A stretch of 64,000 nucleotides of DNA from an uncultured beta proteobacterium (lineage in GTDB: Bacteria; Pseudomonadota; Gammaproteobacteria; Burkholderiales; Burkholderiaceae). Below are positions 55,342-64,000 of the stretch, piece after piece. Within the stretch, counting starts at the first letter, position 1. Every line of letters begins with the position of its first letter. The stretch is taken from the NCBI GenBank assembly GCA_903871735.1, contig CAIQHU010000185.1, forward strand, positions 1 to 64,000, written 5' to 3'. The position numbers were made by a program, and so were the translations under genes. Below the pieces are notes generated by a model that saw nothing but the letters and a program-made list of their open reading frames with translations, searched no databases and was not told where the DNA came from.

Positions 55342-56391
55342 GTGAAACAACTCGCGATTGTGACTACTATGAGTCATTCTGGTTCGCGCCAGAATTCGTA
55401 TTGCAAAGATACTACTAAATATGTGACGATTATTTGTTTCATCTATCTCGCTGGCTTGCTTTTTTTTACTAGTAGCCGGACTCTGCATGCTCAAGCTTAT
55501 CCGGATCGACCCGTGAAGATTGTTGTCCCTTATGGACCAGGGGGCGGTTCTGATATTGTCATTCGCGCCATTCAAGCAAATGTTTCAGGAAGCTTAGGAC
55601 AGCCGATCGTCATCGAAAATAAGCCTGGTGCTAGCAGTACCTTAGGGACTGATTTGGTTGCCAAGAGTACTCCTGATGGCTATACGATGTTGGTTGTCGA
55701 TATGGCTATTTTGGTCAACCCCAGTTTGTTTACTAAATTACCATACGACACACTAAAGGATTTACAACCTGTTATTTTTCTAGCTTCAACTCCTTCGATT
55801 ATGTTGATCTCATCTAAGTTGGGTATTAAAAATCTCAAGGAATTGATTGCCAGCGCAAGAGCGCAGCCTGGGAAGTTGAGTTATGGATCAGCTGGTTTTG
55901 GAACAGGTGGGCATATGGCAAGTGAAATGCTCAAGATTGTCACTGGCGTGGATTTAATTCACATACCTTATAAGGGGGCAGGCCCCGCCATGGCTGATGC
56001 TTTAGGCGGGCACGTGACGACGATGTTTACAACTACAGGAGCTGCCAAGGGCGTGATCGAATCTGGCCAGATGATTGGCTTGGGGATAACTAGCGATAAG
56101 CGGGTTGAATCTTTAGTGCAAGTACCAACCTTTTTAGAGTTGGGATATCCAGACATTAATGCCAGCATTACTTGGGGAATATTTTTACCAACGGGTACTG
56201 CAAAAGAAGTTACCCAAAAGATTAATTCTGCATTTAATATGGTACTGCAAGCGCCGGACTCTAGGCAACGATTGATCGACTTGGGTTTTATGCCTGGTGG
56301 TGGAACCTCGCAGGCCTGGTCTCATGAAGTAAGTAAGTCTATTCAAAGATGGTCTGCCATTGTGAAGCAGGCCAATATTCGGGTAGAGTAA
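55342..56391 (+). CDS. Bug/TctC-family periplasmic binding protein next to CMD-family gene
   Basis: A 349-residue Bug protein with a long N-terminal leader: about 30 hydrophilic residues precede a hydrophobic segment (ICFIYLAGLLFFTSS) and cleavage near HAQA. Family loops: PYGPGGGSDIVIR, ENKPGASSTLGTD, HIPYKGAGPAMADAL. It starts with GTG 55342, five bases after a perfect AGGAGG ribosome site. It is divergent from the CMD-family gene, so its ligand may be an aromatic-pathway acid; not shown by the sequence. Confidence 0.88.
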   Translation: MKQLAIVTTMSHSGSRQNSYCKDTTKYVTIICFIYLAGLLFFTSSRTLHAQAYPDRPVKIVVPYGPGGGSDIVIRAIQANVSGSLGQPIVIENKPGASSTLGTDLVAKSTPDGYTMLVVDMAILVNPSLFTKLPYDTLKDLQPVIFLASTPSIMLISSKLGIKNLKELIASARAQPGKLSYGSAGFGTGGHMASEMLKIVTGVDLIHIPYKGAGPAMADALGGHVTTMFTTTGAAKGVIESGQMIGLGITSDKRVESLVQVPTFLELGYPDINASITWGIFLPTGTAKEVTQKINSAFNMVLQAPDSRQRLIDLGFMPGGGTSQAWSHEVSKSIQRWSAIVKQANIRVE

Positions 56392-56402
56392 TTCAAAGCG
56401 GC

Positions 56403-57428
56403 TTAGAAAGATTGGTGGTACGCCAAAACGCGATCTACCTCATTTTTAGAACCTAGGATTACTGAAACGCGTTCGTGTAATTGCTTTGGTTGTATCTGCA
56501 GAATATGTTCTTGACCATTAATCGAAGCCCCTCCGGCTTGTTCGATTAAAAAGCTCATTGGGTTAGCCTCGTACATCAGACGCAGTTTTCCTGGCTTATT
56601 GGGTTCTCGTTGATCCCAGGGGTACATGAAAATCCCCCCACGGGTGAGTATCCGGTGCACATCGGCCACCATGGATGCTACCCAGCGCATATTAAAGTCT
56701 TTTTGCAAAGGGCCGGTTGTACCTGCCAAACATTCTGAGACATATTGTTGAATAGGTTTTGCCCAGTGCCGCATATTCGACATATTAATTGCAAATTCTT
56801 TTGTATCGACTGGAATTTTAACTGCGCTGCGTGTTAGAAAAAAAGTTGCTTGGTGGCGATCAAGAGTAAACATTTGGACGCCATTGCCAGTTGTTAGGAC
56901 GAGGATTGTTTGTGGTCCGTATAGAGCATATCCGGCAGCAACTTGTTGATAACCAGCCTGTAAAAAATCACTTTCGGTAATCGGGATATCTTGTTGTGGT
57001 TTTTTCAGAATAGAGAAGATTGTGCCAATAGAGACATTCACGTCAATATTAGAGGAGCCATCTAAGGGGTCAAAAAGTAAGAGATAATCACCTTGTTGGA
57101 GATGTTCTGGAATTACATGAATCGTATCTAACTCTTCGGAGGCCATGGCCGCTAACAAGCCGCTTGATTCATTTGCTTGAATCAACATATCATTGGCTAG
57201 GATGTCTAACTTTTGTTGCGTTTCACCTTGGATATTGCCACTACCTGCAGAGCCCAATATATTATCAAGGGCCCCTTGATTAACCGCTTTACTAATCATT
57301 TGGCAAGATTGGCTAATGTTTTCGATTAATGCTATTAAGGGCTTTGCAATTGGATTTGCTGTTAAATTATCCGATCTTAAAAAATTTCCTAGAGATATTT
57401 TTACTGACTCGACTTTAGCGGTAGACAT
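56403..57428 (-). CDS. fbp: Fructose-1,6-bisphosphatase class 1
   Basis: Fbp hydrolyses fructose-1,6-bisphosphate in gluconeogenesis. The signature [19 protein letters not shown] (metal and substrate binding) is present, as are [16 protein letters not shown] and [33 protein letters not shown] (about residues 255-287). An upstream in-frame start at 57506 lies inside pepN; ATG 57428, 13 bp after the pepN stop with AAAGAGA upstream, is chosen (341 residues). Confidence 0.93.
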   Translation of the reverse strand: MSTAKVESVKISLGNFLRSDNLTANPIAKPLIALIENISQSCQMISKAVNQGALDNILGSAGSGNIQGETQQKLDILANDMLIQANESSGLLAAMASEELDTIHVIPEHLQQGDYLLLFDPLDGSSNIDVNVSIGTIFSILKKPQQDIPITESDFLQAGYQQVAAGYALYGPQTILVLTTGNGVQMFTLDRHQATFFLTRSAVKIPVDTKEFAINMSNMRHWAKPIQQYVSECLAGTTGPLQKDFNMRWVASMVADVHRILTRGGIFMYPWDQREPNKPGKLRLMYEANPMSFLIEQAGGASINGQEHILQIQPKQLHERVSVILGSKNEVDRVLAYHQSF

Positions 57429-57441
57429 AGGTTCTCTTTCT

Positions 57442-60027
57442 TTAATCTGTAGATAACGCTTTATGGATAATTTCTGCCACATCACTGGATAAGTTTTTTT
57501 GAGCAAGTTCTGCTAGAGTACTATGCATCATTTCTTGAAAGGGTGAGGCAAATTTTTTCCACCGATCAAGTCCACGGGCAAGTCGCGCAGCGACTTGTGG
57601 ATTGATGGTATTCAATTCTTTGACACACTCAATCCAAAAACCATAACCCCGACCTTGTTCGTCATGAAAACCTGCAGGATTATTGAGGCAAAAAGCATGT
57701 ATAAGACTTCGCACTCGGTTTGGGTTATTAATCTTAAAGGCGGGATGTTGTTTCAGTTGCAGGATATGATCCACTAAAGCGAAGTTTTGACGTGGCGGGA
57801 CAGTTGCTTGAATTGCAAACCATTTATCAAGAGCTAGCTCATTATTTTTATATTGCGCGTAAAAAATTTCTAGGCAAGGGGCTGCTTGCAAACTAGCGTG
57901 ATGCACTAGTGCAGTCAGAGCAGCCAAGCGATCTGTCATATTGTGACAGGTTTTGAACTGTTGCTCAGCAAGAGCACTACCAAACTCGTGATTATCGGTA
58001 ATAAGCATCTGTAGTGCAAAGTTTTTAAGGGCTCTTTTTCCGGCTTGTTGCGCATTTGCTTGATAGGGCTCGTCAGTTTGGTATTTTTCGTAAGTTTCTT
58101 GCCAAGACTTGTTGAGGGACTTCGCCAGAGTACTTTGAAATTGTTTTTTTGAAGAATGAATGATGAGCGGGTTAACACTGTCACATTGCTCGTGCAGATA
58201 GGTTTCTGCTGGTAGGGTGAAAATGATTTCACGATAGGCTGGGTCAAGGCGATCGTCTAGTAGTAACTGTTCCCAAACAGATATCAGTTCCTGGCTTGGC
58301 GATGAATTATTTAAGATGGCCTGAAGAGCTAATTGTTGCCCGGCTTCCCATTGATTAAAAGAGTTGTCATCATATTGGAGGAGATAGATCAGTTCACTCG
58401 TGGATTGAGTAAATTGCAGGATCACGGGGGCCGAGAAATCTCGGTTGATGGATAAGATGGGTTTACTTGAAATTTTTTCTAGGCAAATTGTTTGATTTTC
58501 TTCTTTCAGTTCAATTAAAAATTCTTGGGTTTGTTGGTTTTCTATCAACAACTTTGTTTTAAGTGGAATATGAAAAGGCTTTTTAATTTCTTGATTTGGT
58601 GTTGGGGGGCAGTATTGCGATAAGTTGATGGTGTAGGTTTGATCTTTGGGGTTGTAATTTTCTGTAATAGTAACCTGGGGCGTCCCAGCTTGACTATACC
58701 AATTCTTGAACTGCTCTAGATCGATAGCATTCGCATCCGACATGGCAGACACAAAGTCATCACAAGTGACAGCTTGGCCATCATGTCTTTGAAAGTACAG
58801 ATCCATGCCTTTGCGAAAGCCGGTTTCTCCAAGCAGCGTATGTTGCATACGTACGACTTCTGCACCTTTTTCATACACTGTAACGGTATAAAAATTATTG
58901 ATTTCTTGATAGCTATCGGGGCGAATAGGATGTGCCATTGGGCCAGCATCCTCTGGAAACTGGATTTGACGAAGTAGTCTGACATCTTCAATTCTTTTAA
59001 CAGCTTTGCCGGATTCTGAGCCCATGAGGTCGGCCGAGAATTCTTGATCACGAAAAACCGTTAGGCCTTCTTTGAGGGAGAGTTGAAACCAGTCTTTGCA
59101 AGTTACGCGATTGCCGGTCCAATTATGAAAATATTCGTGACCAACGACACTTTCGATATTGGCAAAGTCGATATCTGTGGCGCTATTTAGATCGGCAAGG
59201 ACATATTTTGTATTAAAAATATTTAGGCCTTTATTTTCCATTGCACCCATATTGAAGTCGCCGACCGCTACGATCATAAATCGATCCAAGTCTAGTTCTA
59301 AGCCAAATCGGTTTTCATCCCAAGTAATTGCTTTAATAAGCGAATCCATAGCATGCTGCGTTTTTGATAGGTCTTTTTTTTCAACCCAAATTTGTAGTAG
59401 TTTTTCTTTACCGGATTGCGTGGTGATTGTTTTTTCTAAAACGGATAATTGGCCAGCTACGATGGCAAACAAATAAGAGGGCTTTGGAAATGGATCTTCC
59501 CAAGTTGCGCTATGCCTATCATCACTTAGTTCCTCTTCGTGAATTAGGTTGCCGTTACTTAATAAAATGGGATAGTCTTTTTTTGCAGCAGTTAATTTCA
59601 CGGTAAAAAGTGTGAGGACGTCGGGTTGGTCAAGAAAGTAAGTAATTTTTCTAAAGCCTTCAGCTTCACATTGGGTAAAGAAATTTCCACTTGAGACATA
59701 CAAGCCCATTAAGCTTGTATTTTGTAGAGGGTTATTCGAGCACGTGATTTCTAGATCAAACGCACTGGGCAGATCATGTAAGACCAATTCTTTTGCATGG
59801 AGTTCAAAATGTCGATAGGCTTGCCCATCGACATGGAGGGATAGCAGTTCTAAATCCTCTCCTTTGAGGACGAGAGGGCCCGGGCTAAGTCGAGTTATTT
59901 TTAATGTTGACTGGACGATTGTTTTGATTGGATTGAGCGAAAAATCCAAAAAAACTGATTGAATCGCAAAATTTGGTGCTTGGTAGTCTGTCCGGTGGAA
60001 GGTCGGGGAATTTTCTGTTTTTAGCAT
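57442..60027 (-). CDS. pepN: Aminopeptidase N, M1 family
   Basis: PepN is the main cytoplasmic zinc aminopeptidase. The 861-residue protein has [11 protein letters not shown] and the zinc motif [11 protein letters not shown] followed by [12 protein letters not shown] (HExxH-x18-E). The N-terminal beta domain and long helical C-terminal domain have normal length compared with E. coli PepN (870). It starts with ATG 60027 and forms an operon with fbp, 13 bp apart. It is divergent from rubrerythrin. Confidence 0.95.
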   Translation of the reverse strand: MLKTENSPTFHRTDYQAPNFAIQSVFLDFSLNPIKTIVQSTLKITRLSPGPLVLKGEDLELLSLHVDGQAYRHFELHAKELVLHDLPSAFDLEITCSNNPLQNTSLMGLYVSSGNFFTQCEAEGFRKITYFLDQPDVLTLFTVKLTAAKKDYPILLSNGNLIHEEELSDDRHSATWEDPFPKPSYLFAIVAGQLSVLEKTITTQSGKEKLLQIWVEKKDLSKTQHAMDSLIKAITWDENRFGLELDLDRFMIVAVGDFNMGAMENKGLNIFNTKYVLADLNSATDIDFANIESVVGHEYFHNWTGNRVTCKDWFQLSLKEGLTVFRDQEFSADLMGSESGKAVKRIEDVRLLRQIQFPEDAGPMAHPIRPDSYQEINNFYTVTVYEKGAEVVRMQHTLLGETGFRKGMDLYFQRHDGQAVTCDDFVSAMSDANAIDLEQFKNWYSQAGTPQVTITENYNPKDQTYTINLSQYCPPTPNQEIKKPFHIPLKTKLLIENQQTQEFLIELKEENQTICLEKISSKPILSINRDFSAPVILQFTQSTSELIYLLQYDDNSFNQWEAGQQLALQAILNNSSPSQELISVWEQLLLDDRLDPAYREIIFTLPAETYLHEQCDSVNPLIIHSSKKQFQSTLAKSLNKSWQETYEKYQTDEPYQANAQQAGKRALKNFALQMLITDNHEFGSALAEQQFKTCHNMTDRLAALTALVHHASLQAAPCLEIFYAQYKNNELALDKWFAIQATVPPRQNFALVDHILQLKQHPAFKINNPNRVRSLIHAFCLNNPAGFHDEQGRGYGFWIECVKELNTINPQVAARLARGLDRWKKFASPFQEMMHSTLAELAQKNLSSDVAEIIHKALSTD

Positions 60028-60117
60028 GAGAACATTGTATGAGACAAATAAATGGAGTGCTTTGATAGGTTATTATTATGACAAATTGATGAAACTATAG
60101 TTTTTAACTATCATTAT

Positions 60118-60146
60118 GTTAAATAAATACAATTTTCCTATTTAAC
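60118..60146. promoter_or_regulatory. 8-bp inverted repeat in the rubrerythrin promoter region
   Basis: GTTAAATA (60118-60125) and TATTTAAC (60139-60146) are perfect inverted repeats 13 bases apart. It lies about 90 bp upstream of the rubrerythrin gene and about 95 bp upstream of pepN, so it could serve either gene. An operator is possible; the AT-rich sequence gives only modest weight. Confidence 0.4.
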
Positions 60147-60169
60147 AAATTAGTTCTACACTGCATTTG

Positions 60170-60181
60170 TCACTCGAGTGA
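60170..60181. promoter_or_regulatory. Perfect 12-bp palindrome upstream of rubrerythrin
   Basis: TCACTCGAGTGA (60170-60181) is a perfect palindrome 50 bp upstream of the rubrerythrin ATG, flanked by GATTGTAATC. Its position fits an operator for a stress regulator (for example a peroxide or iron sensor); I do not match it to a named consensus such as Fur or FNR. Confidence 0.45.
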
Positions 60182-60231
60182 TTGTAATCATTCTAAAGAC
60201 ATCTTTTATTTAACTTACCCAGGAGTAAACA

Positions 60232-60654
60232 ATGCCTACTTTAAAAGGTTCTAAAACTGAGCAGTGCTTGAAAGACGCATTTGCTGGCGAATCACAAGCA
60301 AATCGTCGTTATTTATATTTCGCGAACAAAGCGGATATCGAAGGACAGAATGACGTTGCTGCATTATTCCGTTCAACAGCTGAAGGTGAAACAGGTCATG
60401 CCCATGGCCACCTTGAATTTTTGGAGCAATCTGGTGATCCAGCAACTGGTTTATCGATTAAATCTTCCAAAGATTGTCTAGCTGCAGCAGTTGCTGGTGA
60501 GACACACGAGTATACCGATATGTATCCTGGTATGGCTAAAACAGCCCGTGATGAAGGCTTTGATGAAGTTGCTGATTGGTTTGAAACATTAGCTAAAGCT
60601 GAGCGTTCACACGCTAACCGTTATCAAAAAGCTTTAGACGCATTTGTAGCTTAA
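60232..60654 (+). CDS. Rubrerythrin lacking the rubredoxin domain
   Basis: A 140-residue ferritin-like diiron protein. The four-helix bundle carries the diiron ligands in [38 protein letters not shown] and [11 protein letters not shown]. The C-terminal rubredoxin [Fe-Cys4] domain of classical rubrerythrins is absent. Rubrerythrins reduce hydrogen peroxide; electron supply here probably comes from a partner protein. The strong ribosome site CCAGGAG precedes ATG. The two following genes (Fe-S protein, DUF3501) are in the same direction. Confidence 0.9.
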   Translation: MPTLKGSKTEQCLKDAFAGESQANRRYLYFANKADIEGQNDVAALFRSTAEGETGHAHGHLEFLEQSGDPATGLSIKSSKDCLAAAVAGETHEYTDMYPGMAKTARDEGFDEVADWFETLAKAERSHANRYQKALDAFVA

Positions 60655-60673
60655 TCGTAGTAAGGTTTTTTTT

Positions 60674-60702
60674 AGATTCCTGATTCACGTCGGGAATCTT
60701 CT
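60674..60702 (+). terminator. Hairpin between rubrerythrin and the Fe-S protein gene
   Basis: AGATTCC (60674-60680) pairs with GGAATCT (60693-60699) with a 12-base loop; the following TCTAAAGAATCTTTT is T-rich but broken. It might act as a partial terminator giving more rubrerythrin mRNA than downstream mRNA. Confidence 0.4.
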
Positions 60703-60746
60703 AAAGAATCTTTTAAACAACTACACACATATCCTGAAGGTAAAAA

Positions 60747-62090
60747 ATGAGTCGAGAAGGTAATTTGGAGGCGCCAACGCGTCATCCTTTAGATTGGCAG
60801 AATCCTGAATTCTATAACCAAGAGAGCGTTGATAAAGAACTTGAACGCGTATTTGATATTTGTCATGGATGTCGCAGGTGCGTCAGTTTATGCGGGTCAT
60901 TCCCAACACTTTTTGATTTGGTCGATGAGACCTCGGATGGTGAGGTGCATGGTATTCCCAAATCAGCTTATGAAAGCGTTGTAGATCAGTGTTATCTGTG
61001 TGACCTGTGTTACATGACTAAGTGCCCTTATGTACCACCCCATGAATGGAATCTTGATTTTCCGCATCTGATGTTGCGAGCCAAAGCTATTAAACATGAA
61101 AATGGGAAGACTAACTTTCGAGATAACTTGTTGTCATCAACGGATAAAATTGGTCGCTTTGCTGGTATTCCAGTAGTTACACAGATAGTCAATCAAGTCA
61201 ATAAGTCCCATTTGGCCAGAGGAGTTATGGAGTCGGCGCTAGGGGTTGATCAAAATGCTTGGTTACCAGAGTTTGCTGTGAAGAAATTTAAACAAGTTGC
61301 CAAACCATCAGCCAATTGGCCTGTTACAGATGGCGCGAAGACACCGGGCAAGGTTGCTGTTTATGCAACTTGTTACATTAACTACAATGAGCCGGGCATT
61401 GGTCAAGATTTATTACATATTCTCAACCATAACGAAATTCCTTATCAGCTCGTTGATAAAGAGGCCTGCTGTGGTATGCCAAAACTAGAGCTTGGTGATT
61501 TAAAAGCGGTAGAAAAATTAAAAGAGATCAACATCCCACAATTAGCTAAATTAGCTAAAGAAGGTTACGCAATCGTCACTCCGATACCTTCATGCACGCT
61601 GATGTTTAAACAAGAATTACCTTTAATGTTCCCACAGGATGCCGATGTGCAGTTAGTTAAAGAGGCGATGTGGGATCCTTTTGAATACCTCATAGCCAGA
61701 AATAAGGATGGGCTCTTGAAAACGGATTTTCAAGAGGAACTTGGGCAGGTTAGTTATCACGTTCCGTGCCATTCACGTGTACAAAATGTAGGTAAAAAAA
61801 CTGCCGAAATATTACAGATGATTCCTGGCACAACGGTGCATGTAGTGGAACGATGTTCTGGGCATTCAGGAACATGGGGTGTGAAGAAGGAGTTTCATCA
61901 GACCGCTATGAAAATTGGAAAACCAGTATTTAAGAACATGGCAAGCGATGAGCCTAAATATATTAGCTCGGACTGTCAGTTGGCAGGGCATCACATCGAG
62001 CAGGGTATGGCTGAGGCGGGATTAAAAAAAGCGCAAATGGAACACCCCTTGTCGCTCGTTGCAATTGCTTATGGGATCCACCAACAATAA
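60747..62090 (+). CDS. GlpC/HdrD-like Fe-S protein with CCG domains
   Basis: A 447-residue oxidoreductase-type protein. Two [4Fe-4S] motifs lie near the N terminus: CHGCRRCVSLC and CYLCDLCYMTKCP. Two cysteine-rich CCG-type domains follow: YATCYINYNEPG...EACCGMPKLELGD and YHVPCHSRVQNVG...CSGHSGTWGVKKEF. This is the architecture of the GlpC subunit of anaerobic glycerol-3-phosphate dehydrogenase and of heterodisulfide reductase HdrD; no flavin partner is beside it. Together with rubrerythrin and DUF3501 it may form a peroxide-detoxifying electron route; inferred from neighbours. No signal peptide. Confidence 0.85.
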   Translation: MSREGNLEAPTRHPLDWQNPEFYNQESVDKELERVFDICHGCRRCVSLCGSFPTLFDLVDETSDGEVHGIPKSAYESVVDQCYLCDLCYMTKCPYVPPHEWNLDFPHLMLRAKAIKHENGKTNFRDNLLSSTDKIGRFAGIPVVTQIVNQVNKSHLARGVMESALGVDQNAWLPEFAVKKFKQVAKPSANWPVTDGAKTPGKVAVYATCYINYNEPGIGQDLLHILNHNEIPYQLVDKEACCGMPKLELGDLKAVEKLKEINIPQLAKLAKEGYAIVTPIPSCTLMFKQELPLMFPQDADVQLVKEAMWDPFEYLIARNKDGLLKTDFQEELGQVSYHVPCHSRVQNVGKKTAEILQMIPGTTVHVVERCSGHSGTWGVKKEFHQTAMKIGKPVFKNMASDEPKYISSDCQLAGHHIEQGMAEAGLKKAQMEHPLSLVAIAYGIHQQ

Positions 62091-62106
62091 TGAGCTGTAA
62101 TTTTTA

Positions 62107-62718
62107 ATGAATGAAGAAATGAAAGAAACGAAAATGCCAAAAATTAAACGCGAACAATTAATGAGTTTAGAGGCGTATCACAAAGCCAGGCCTCAAATGC
62201 GTGAGCAGGTTATCAAGATGCGCAAGATCAGAACCGTCAGTCTAGGCGAGCATCTCAATTTGATTTTTGAAAATGAATTTTTAATGCAGTATCAAATTCA
62301 AGAAATGTTACGTGTCGAGAAAACGTTCACAGATGAAGGGATTCATGATGAATTAGATGCTTATAATCCCCTGATTCCCGACGGTTCAAACTTTAAAGCT
62401 ACCATGATGCTTGAGTATCCTAACGAGGCTGATCGAAAAGTTGCCTTAGGAAAAATGGTTGGTATTGAACACAAAATGTTTGTTGAAGTAGAGGGGCAAA
62501 CTCGCGTGTACGGTATCGCAGACGAAGACCTAGAGCGCTCTACTGCTAATAAAACTTCAGCAGTGCACTTTATTCGGTTTGAACTGACCAGTGATATGAA
62601 GCGCGCTTTGCAAGCTGGTGCGCAGATGATGGTAGGGTGCGAACATCCTGAGTATCCGATGCACGTAGAGGTGTTAGAGCCAGAGACGTTGGCTTCTTTA
62701 TTAACAGACCTGAGTTAG
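62107..62718 (+). CDS. DUF3501 family protein
   Basis: A 203-residue protein matching DUF3501: RKIRTVSLGEHLNLIFENEFLMQYQIQEMLRVEK (about residues 40-73) and DELDAYNPLIPDGSNFKATMMLEYPNEADR (about residues 80-110). The family is found next to rubrerythrin and GlpC-like Fe-S genes; its function is not known. The protein is soluble and acidic; HFIRF near residue 157 and other His/Glu residues could bind metal. ATG 62107 has no strong ribosome site; ATG 62134 (MPKIKREQLM) is another possible start. Confidence 0.85.
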   Translation: MNEEMKETKMPKIKREQLMSLEAYHKARPQMREQVIKMRKIRTVSLGEHLNLIFENEFLMQYQIQEMLRVEKTFTDEGIHDELDAYNPLIPDGSNFKATMMLEYPNEADRKVALGKMVGIEHKMFVEVEGQTRVYGIADEDLERSTANKTSAVHFIRFELTSDMKRALQAGAQMMVGCEHPEYPMHVEVLEPETLASLLTDLS

Positions 62719-62766
62719 GTAGATCAAATTTCCCTAGCAGTTATCGCATTCGTGGATAATTGTTAG

Positions 62767-63672
62767 GTGAAGATTAAAAATATTATCGATTTTGTTCTAC
62801 TCAGTGCATTGTGGGGCGGGTCGTATGTTTTTATGCGGTTTACAGTAGGGCACTTTGAGGCAATCGTTGTTGCCCAGTCTCGGCTCTTGATAGGTGCTAT
62901 TTGCATTGGTCTTGTCATACTTTTTAGAAGAAGTCTGTGGCAACACTTGCAGTTGACGCGCTCAGATTTTGGTACGTTAAGTATTATTTCAATCTTCAAC
63001 TCCACGCTACCCTTTGCTCTATTTACTTATGCCTTGCAATATTTAAATGCTGGCGTTGGGGCAATACTTAATTCAACATCCCCCATTTGGACAGCAATTA
63101 TTGGTTCACTTTGGTTACACGACCGTTTAAGTAATAGTCGTAAATTTGGGTTATTAATTGGTTTTTTAGGGATTGTATTTTTAATGTGGGGTAAAACGAG
63201 CTTTGTTGCGGGTGGTTTAGGATTACCAGTCTTGGCTAGTATTGGGGTAACTATTTCATATGGCTTTGCTACAAACTATGTCAAAAAATATGGCCAGGGT
63301 ATACATCCTGTCGCAATGTCATTTGTCAGCTTAGCCATTGGCGCTTGTATTTTGGCAGTTCCTGCATATGCGCTTTATCCAACAGCGCCGATTCCTTGGA
63401 GTGCTTGGATGGGTATTGCAGGGCTTGGAATTGGATCAACCGGTATTGCGTACTTTTTGTATTATCGCTTGATGGAAAATACCAGTCCCACAACGGCCAT
63501 TTCTACTACTTTTTTAGTACCCGTTTTTAGTATTTTATGGGGCGATATTTTCCTCAATGAAGAGCCAACTTTGCAGATGGTCATTGGTGGCGTAATTATT
63601 CTTTTTGGAACTGCCTTGGCAGTAGGTATTTTTCCTTTTGGAAGCAAGAAGTCGAAGTTAGCTAAAACTTAG
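62767..63672 (+). CDS. DMT-superfamily (EamA) transporter
   Basis: A 301-residue membrane protein with ten predicted helices in two EamA repeats (ALWGGSYVFMRFTVGHF at the start, and a second repeat from about residue 155, with LGIGSTGIAYFLYYRLME typical of the family). Such carriers export amino acids or other metabolites; the substrate is unknown. Start is GTG 62767. It converges with the ABC ATPase gene. Confidence 0.85.
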   Translation: MKIKNIIDFVLLSALWGGSYVFMRFTVGHFEAIVVAQSRLLIGAICIGLVILFRRSLWQHLQLTRSDFGTLSIISIFNSTLPFALFTYALQYLNAGVGAILNSTSPIWTAIIGSLWLHDRLSNSRKFGLLIGFLGIVFLMWGKTSFVAGGLGLPVLASIGVTISYGFATNYVKKYGQGIHPVAMSFVSLAIGACILAVPAYALYPTAPIPWSAWMGIAGLGIGSTGIAYFLYYRLMENTSPTTAISTTFLVPVFSILWGDIFLNEEPTLQMVIGGVIILFGTALAVGIFPFGSKKSKLAKT

Positions 63673-63693
63673 TTGAAGGCTAAGAATCCTACC

Positions 63694-64000
63694 TTACGCA
63701 TGCCAACCCAAGTGGCGTGCCAGAAAGTGTTTACCAAGTTGCGTTTGTGGCTGTTTAAAAAAAGATTCAGTAGAGTCTATTTCTGCAACTTGACCATCTA
63801 CAATCAAGATAACATGTTGAGAAAGTCGTTGAACTTGACCCATATCGTGGGAAGCCATTAAAAATCGGGTACCCTGCTTAGCTAACTGGAGTATTTGATC
63901 TTCAATAAAGTCAGCTGTTGCCGGGTCCATATTAGCGGTTGGTTCATCTAACAAAATCAATGCTGCCTCCACGAGAACTGCTCGGGCTATAGCTACCCGT
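63694..64000 (-). CDS. ABC transporter ATPase subunit, 3' part (cut by right edge), tungstate-importer-like
   Basis: The frame remains open to the right edge: the residues upstream of GTG 63972 read RVAIARAVLV, i.e. the helix after the LSGGQ signature, followed by Walker B LILLDEPTANMD and the switch histidine in MASHDMGQVQRLS. The gene therefore begins outside the window and GTG 63972 is not its start. The HDMGQVQRL and VAEIDSTESFFKQPQT segments recall TupC-type tungstate or molybdate importer ATPases, which would suit a formate dehydrogenase organism, but this is tentative. Confidence 0.85.
   Translation of the reverse strand, partial: RVAIARAVLVEAALILLDEPTANMDPATADFIEDQILQLAKQGTRFLMASHDMGQVQRLSQHVILIVDGQVAEIDSTESFFKQPQTQLGKHFLARHLGWHA

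Overview
The window looks like a piece of a free-living betaproteobacterial chromosome (Burkholderiales; gene content and moderate-to-low GC fit Polynucleobacter or a close relative). Reasons: lptFG divergent from pepA-holC-lgt, zapA followed by a 6S RNA, the DUF3460-scpA-panC cluster, hemCDXY, several orphan Bug/TctC solute-binding proteins without membrane subunits, a DUF3305/DUF3306-linked formate dehydrogenase locus and a tandem pair of cyanophycin synthetase genes. The genus is an inference from gene content, not from a search. I see no insertion sequence, prophage, CRISPR array, tRNA or rRNA gene.

Layout. 1-3.1 kb: two convergent Bug proteins (the first cut by the left edge) and a CysB-type LysR regulator. 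3.2-8.4 kb: LPS export permeases lptG/lptF, and divergently pepA, holC, lgt. 8.5-12.2 kb: malonyl-CoA decarboxylase, a Bug protein and a CaiB/BaiF CoA-transferase, a probable malonate or related dicarboxylate utilisation set. 12.3-17.8 kb, minus strand: TSUP permease, 6S RNA, zapA, a ZapB-like coiled coil, panC, scpA, DUF3460, metG. 17.8-29.6 kb, plus strand: Mrp/ApbC ATPase, then a Tat-exported, membrane-bound molybdenum (or tungsten) formate dehydrogenase with its accessory genes (DUF3305, DUF3306, a poly-ferredoxin, a TorD chaperone, a small Tat protein, Fe-S and cytochrome b subunits, a lipoprotein, fdhD). 29.7-39.5 kb: dcd, an Arg/Lys/Orn decarboxylase, argH, hemC-hemD-hemX-hemY, rhlE. 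39.8-43.3 kb: aldehyde dehydrogenase, msrA, pdxH, tcdA. 43.3-51.0 kb: cyanophycin locus (DUF1854 protein, dedicated ABC exporter-type protein, degenerate CphA', full CphA). 51.2-53.7 kb: amino-acid permease plus alanine dehydrogenase. 53.7-60 kb: acyltransferase, carboxymuconolactone-decarboxylase-like protein, Bug protein, fbp, pepN. 60.2-62.7 kb: rubrerythrin, GlpC/HdrD-like Fe-S protein and DUF3501. 62.8-64 kb: a DMT transporter and the end of an ABC ATPase that resembles tungstate importers and runs off the right edge.

How it fits together. Formate oxidation delivers electrons through FdhA-FdhB to a cytochrome b in the membrane; Mrp/ApbC, the poly-ferredoxin, TorD and FdhD supply cofactor insertion, and a TupC-like ATPase may supply the metal. 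The cyanophycin genes form an Asp/Arg nitrogen-storage module; argH and an arginine/lysine decarboxylase lie elsewhere in the window, but no cyanophycinase does. The rubrerythrin operon is a probable peroxide-defence unit with poorly characterised partners.

The most interesting non-coding signals are a leader that pairs with the ribosome-binding site of the amino-acid permease, structured leaders upstream of rhlE and of the CoA-transferase, and a 6S RNA whose 5' end appears to lie inside zapA. Three divergent gene pairs also have start codons 0-20 bp apart.
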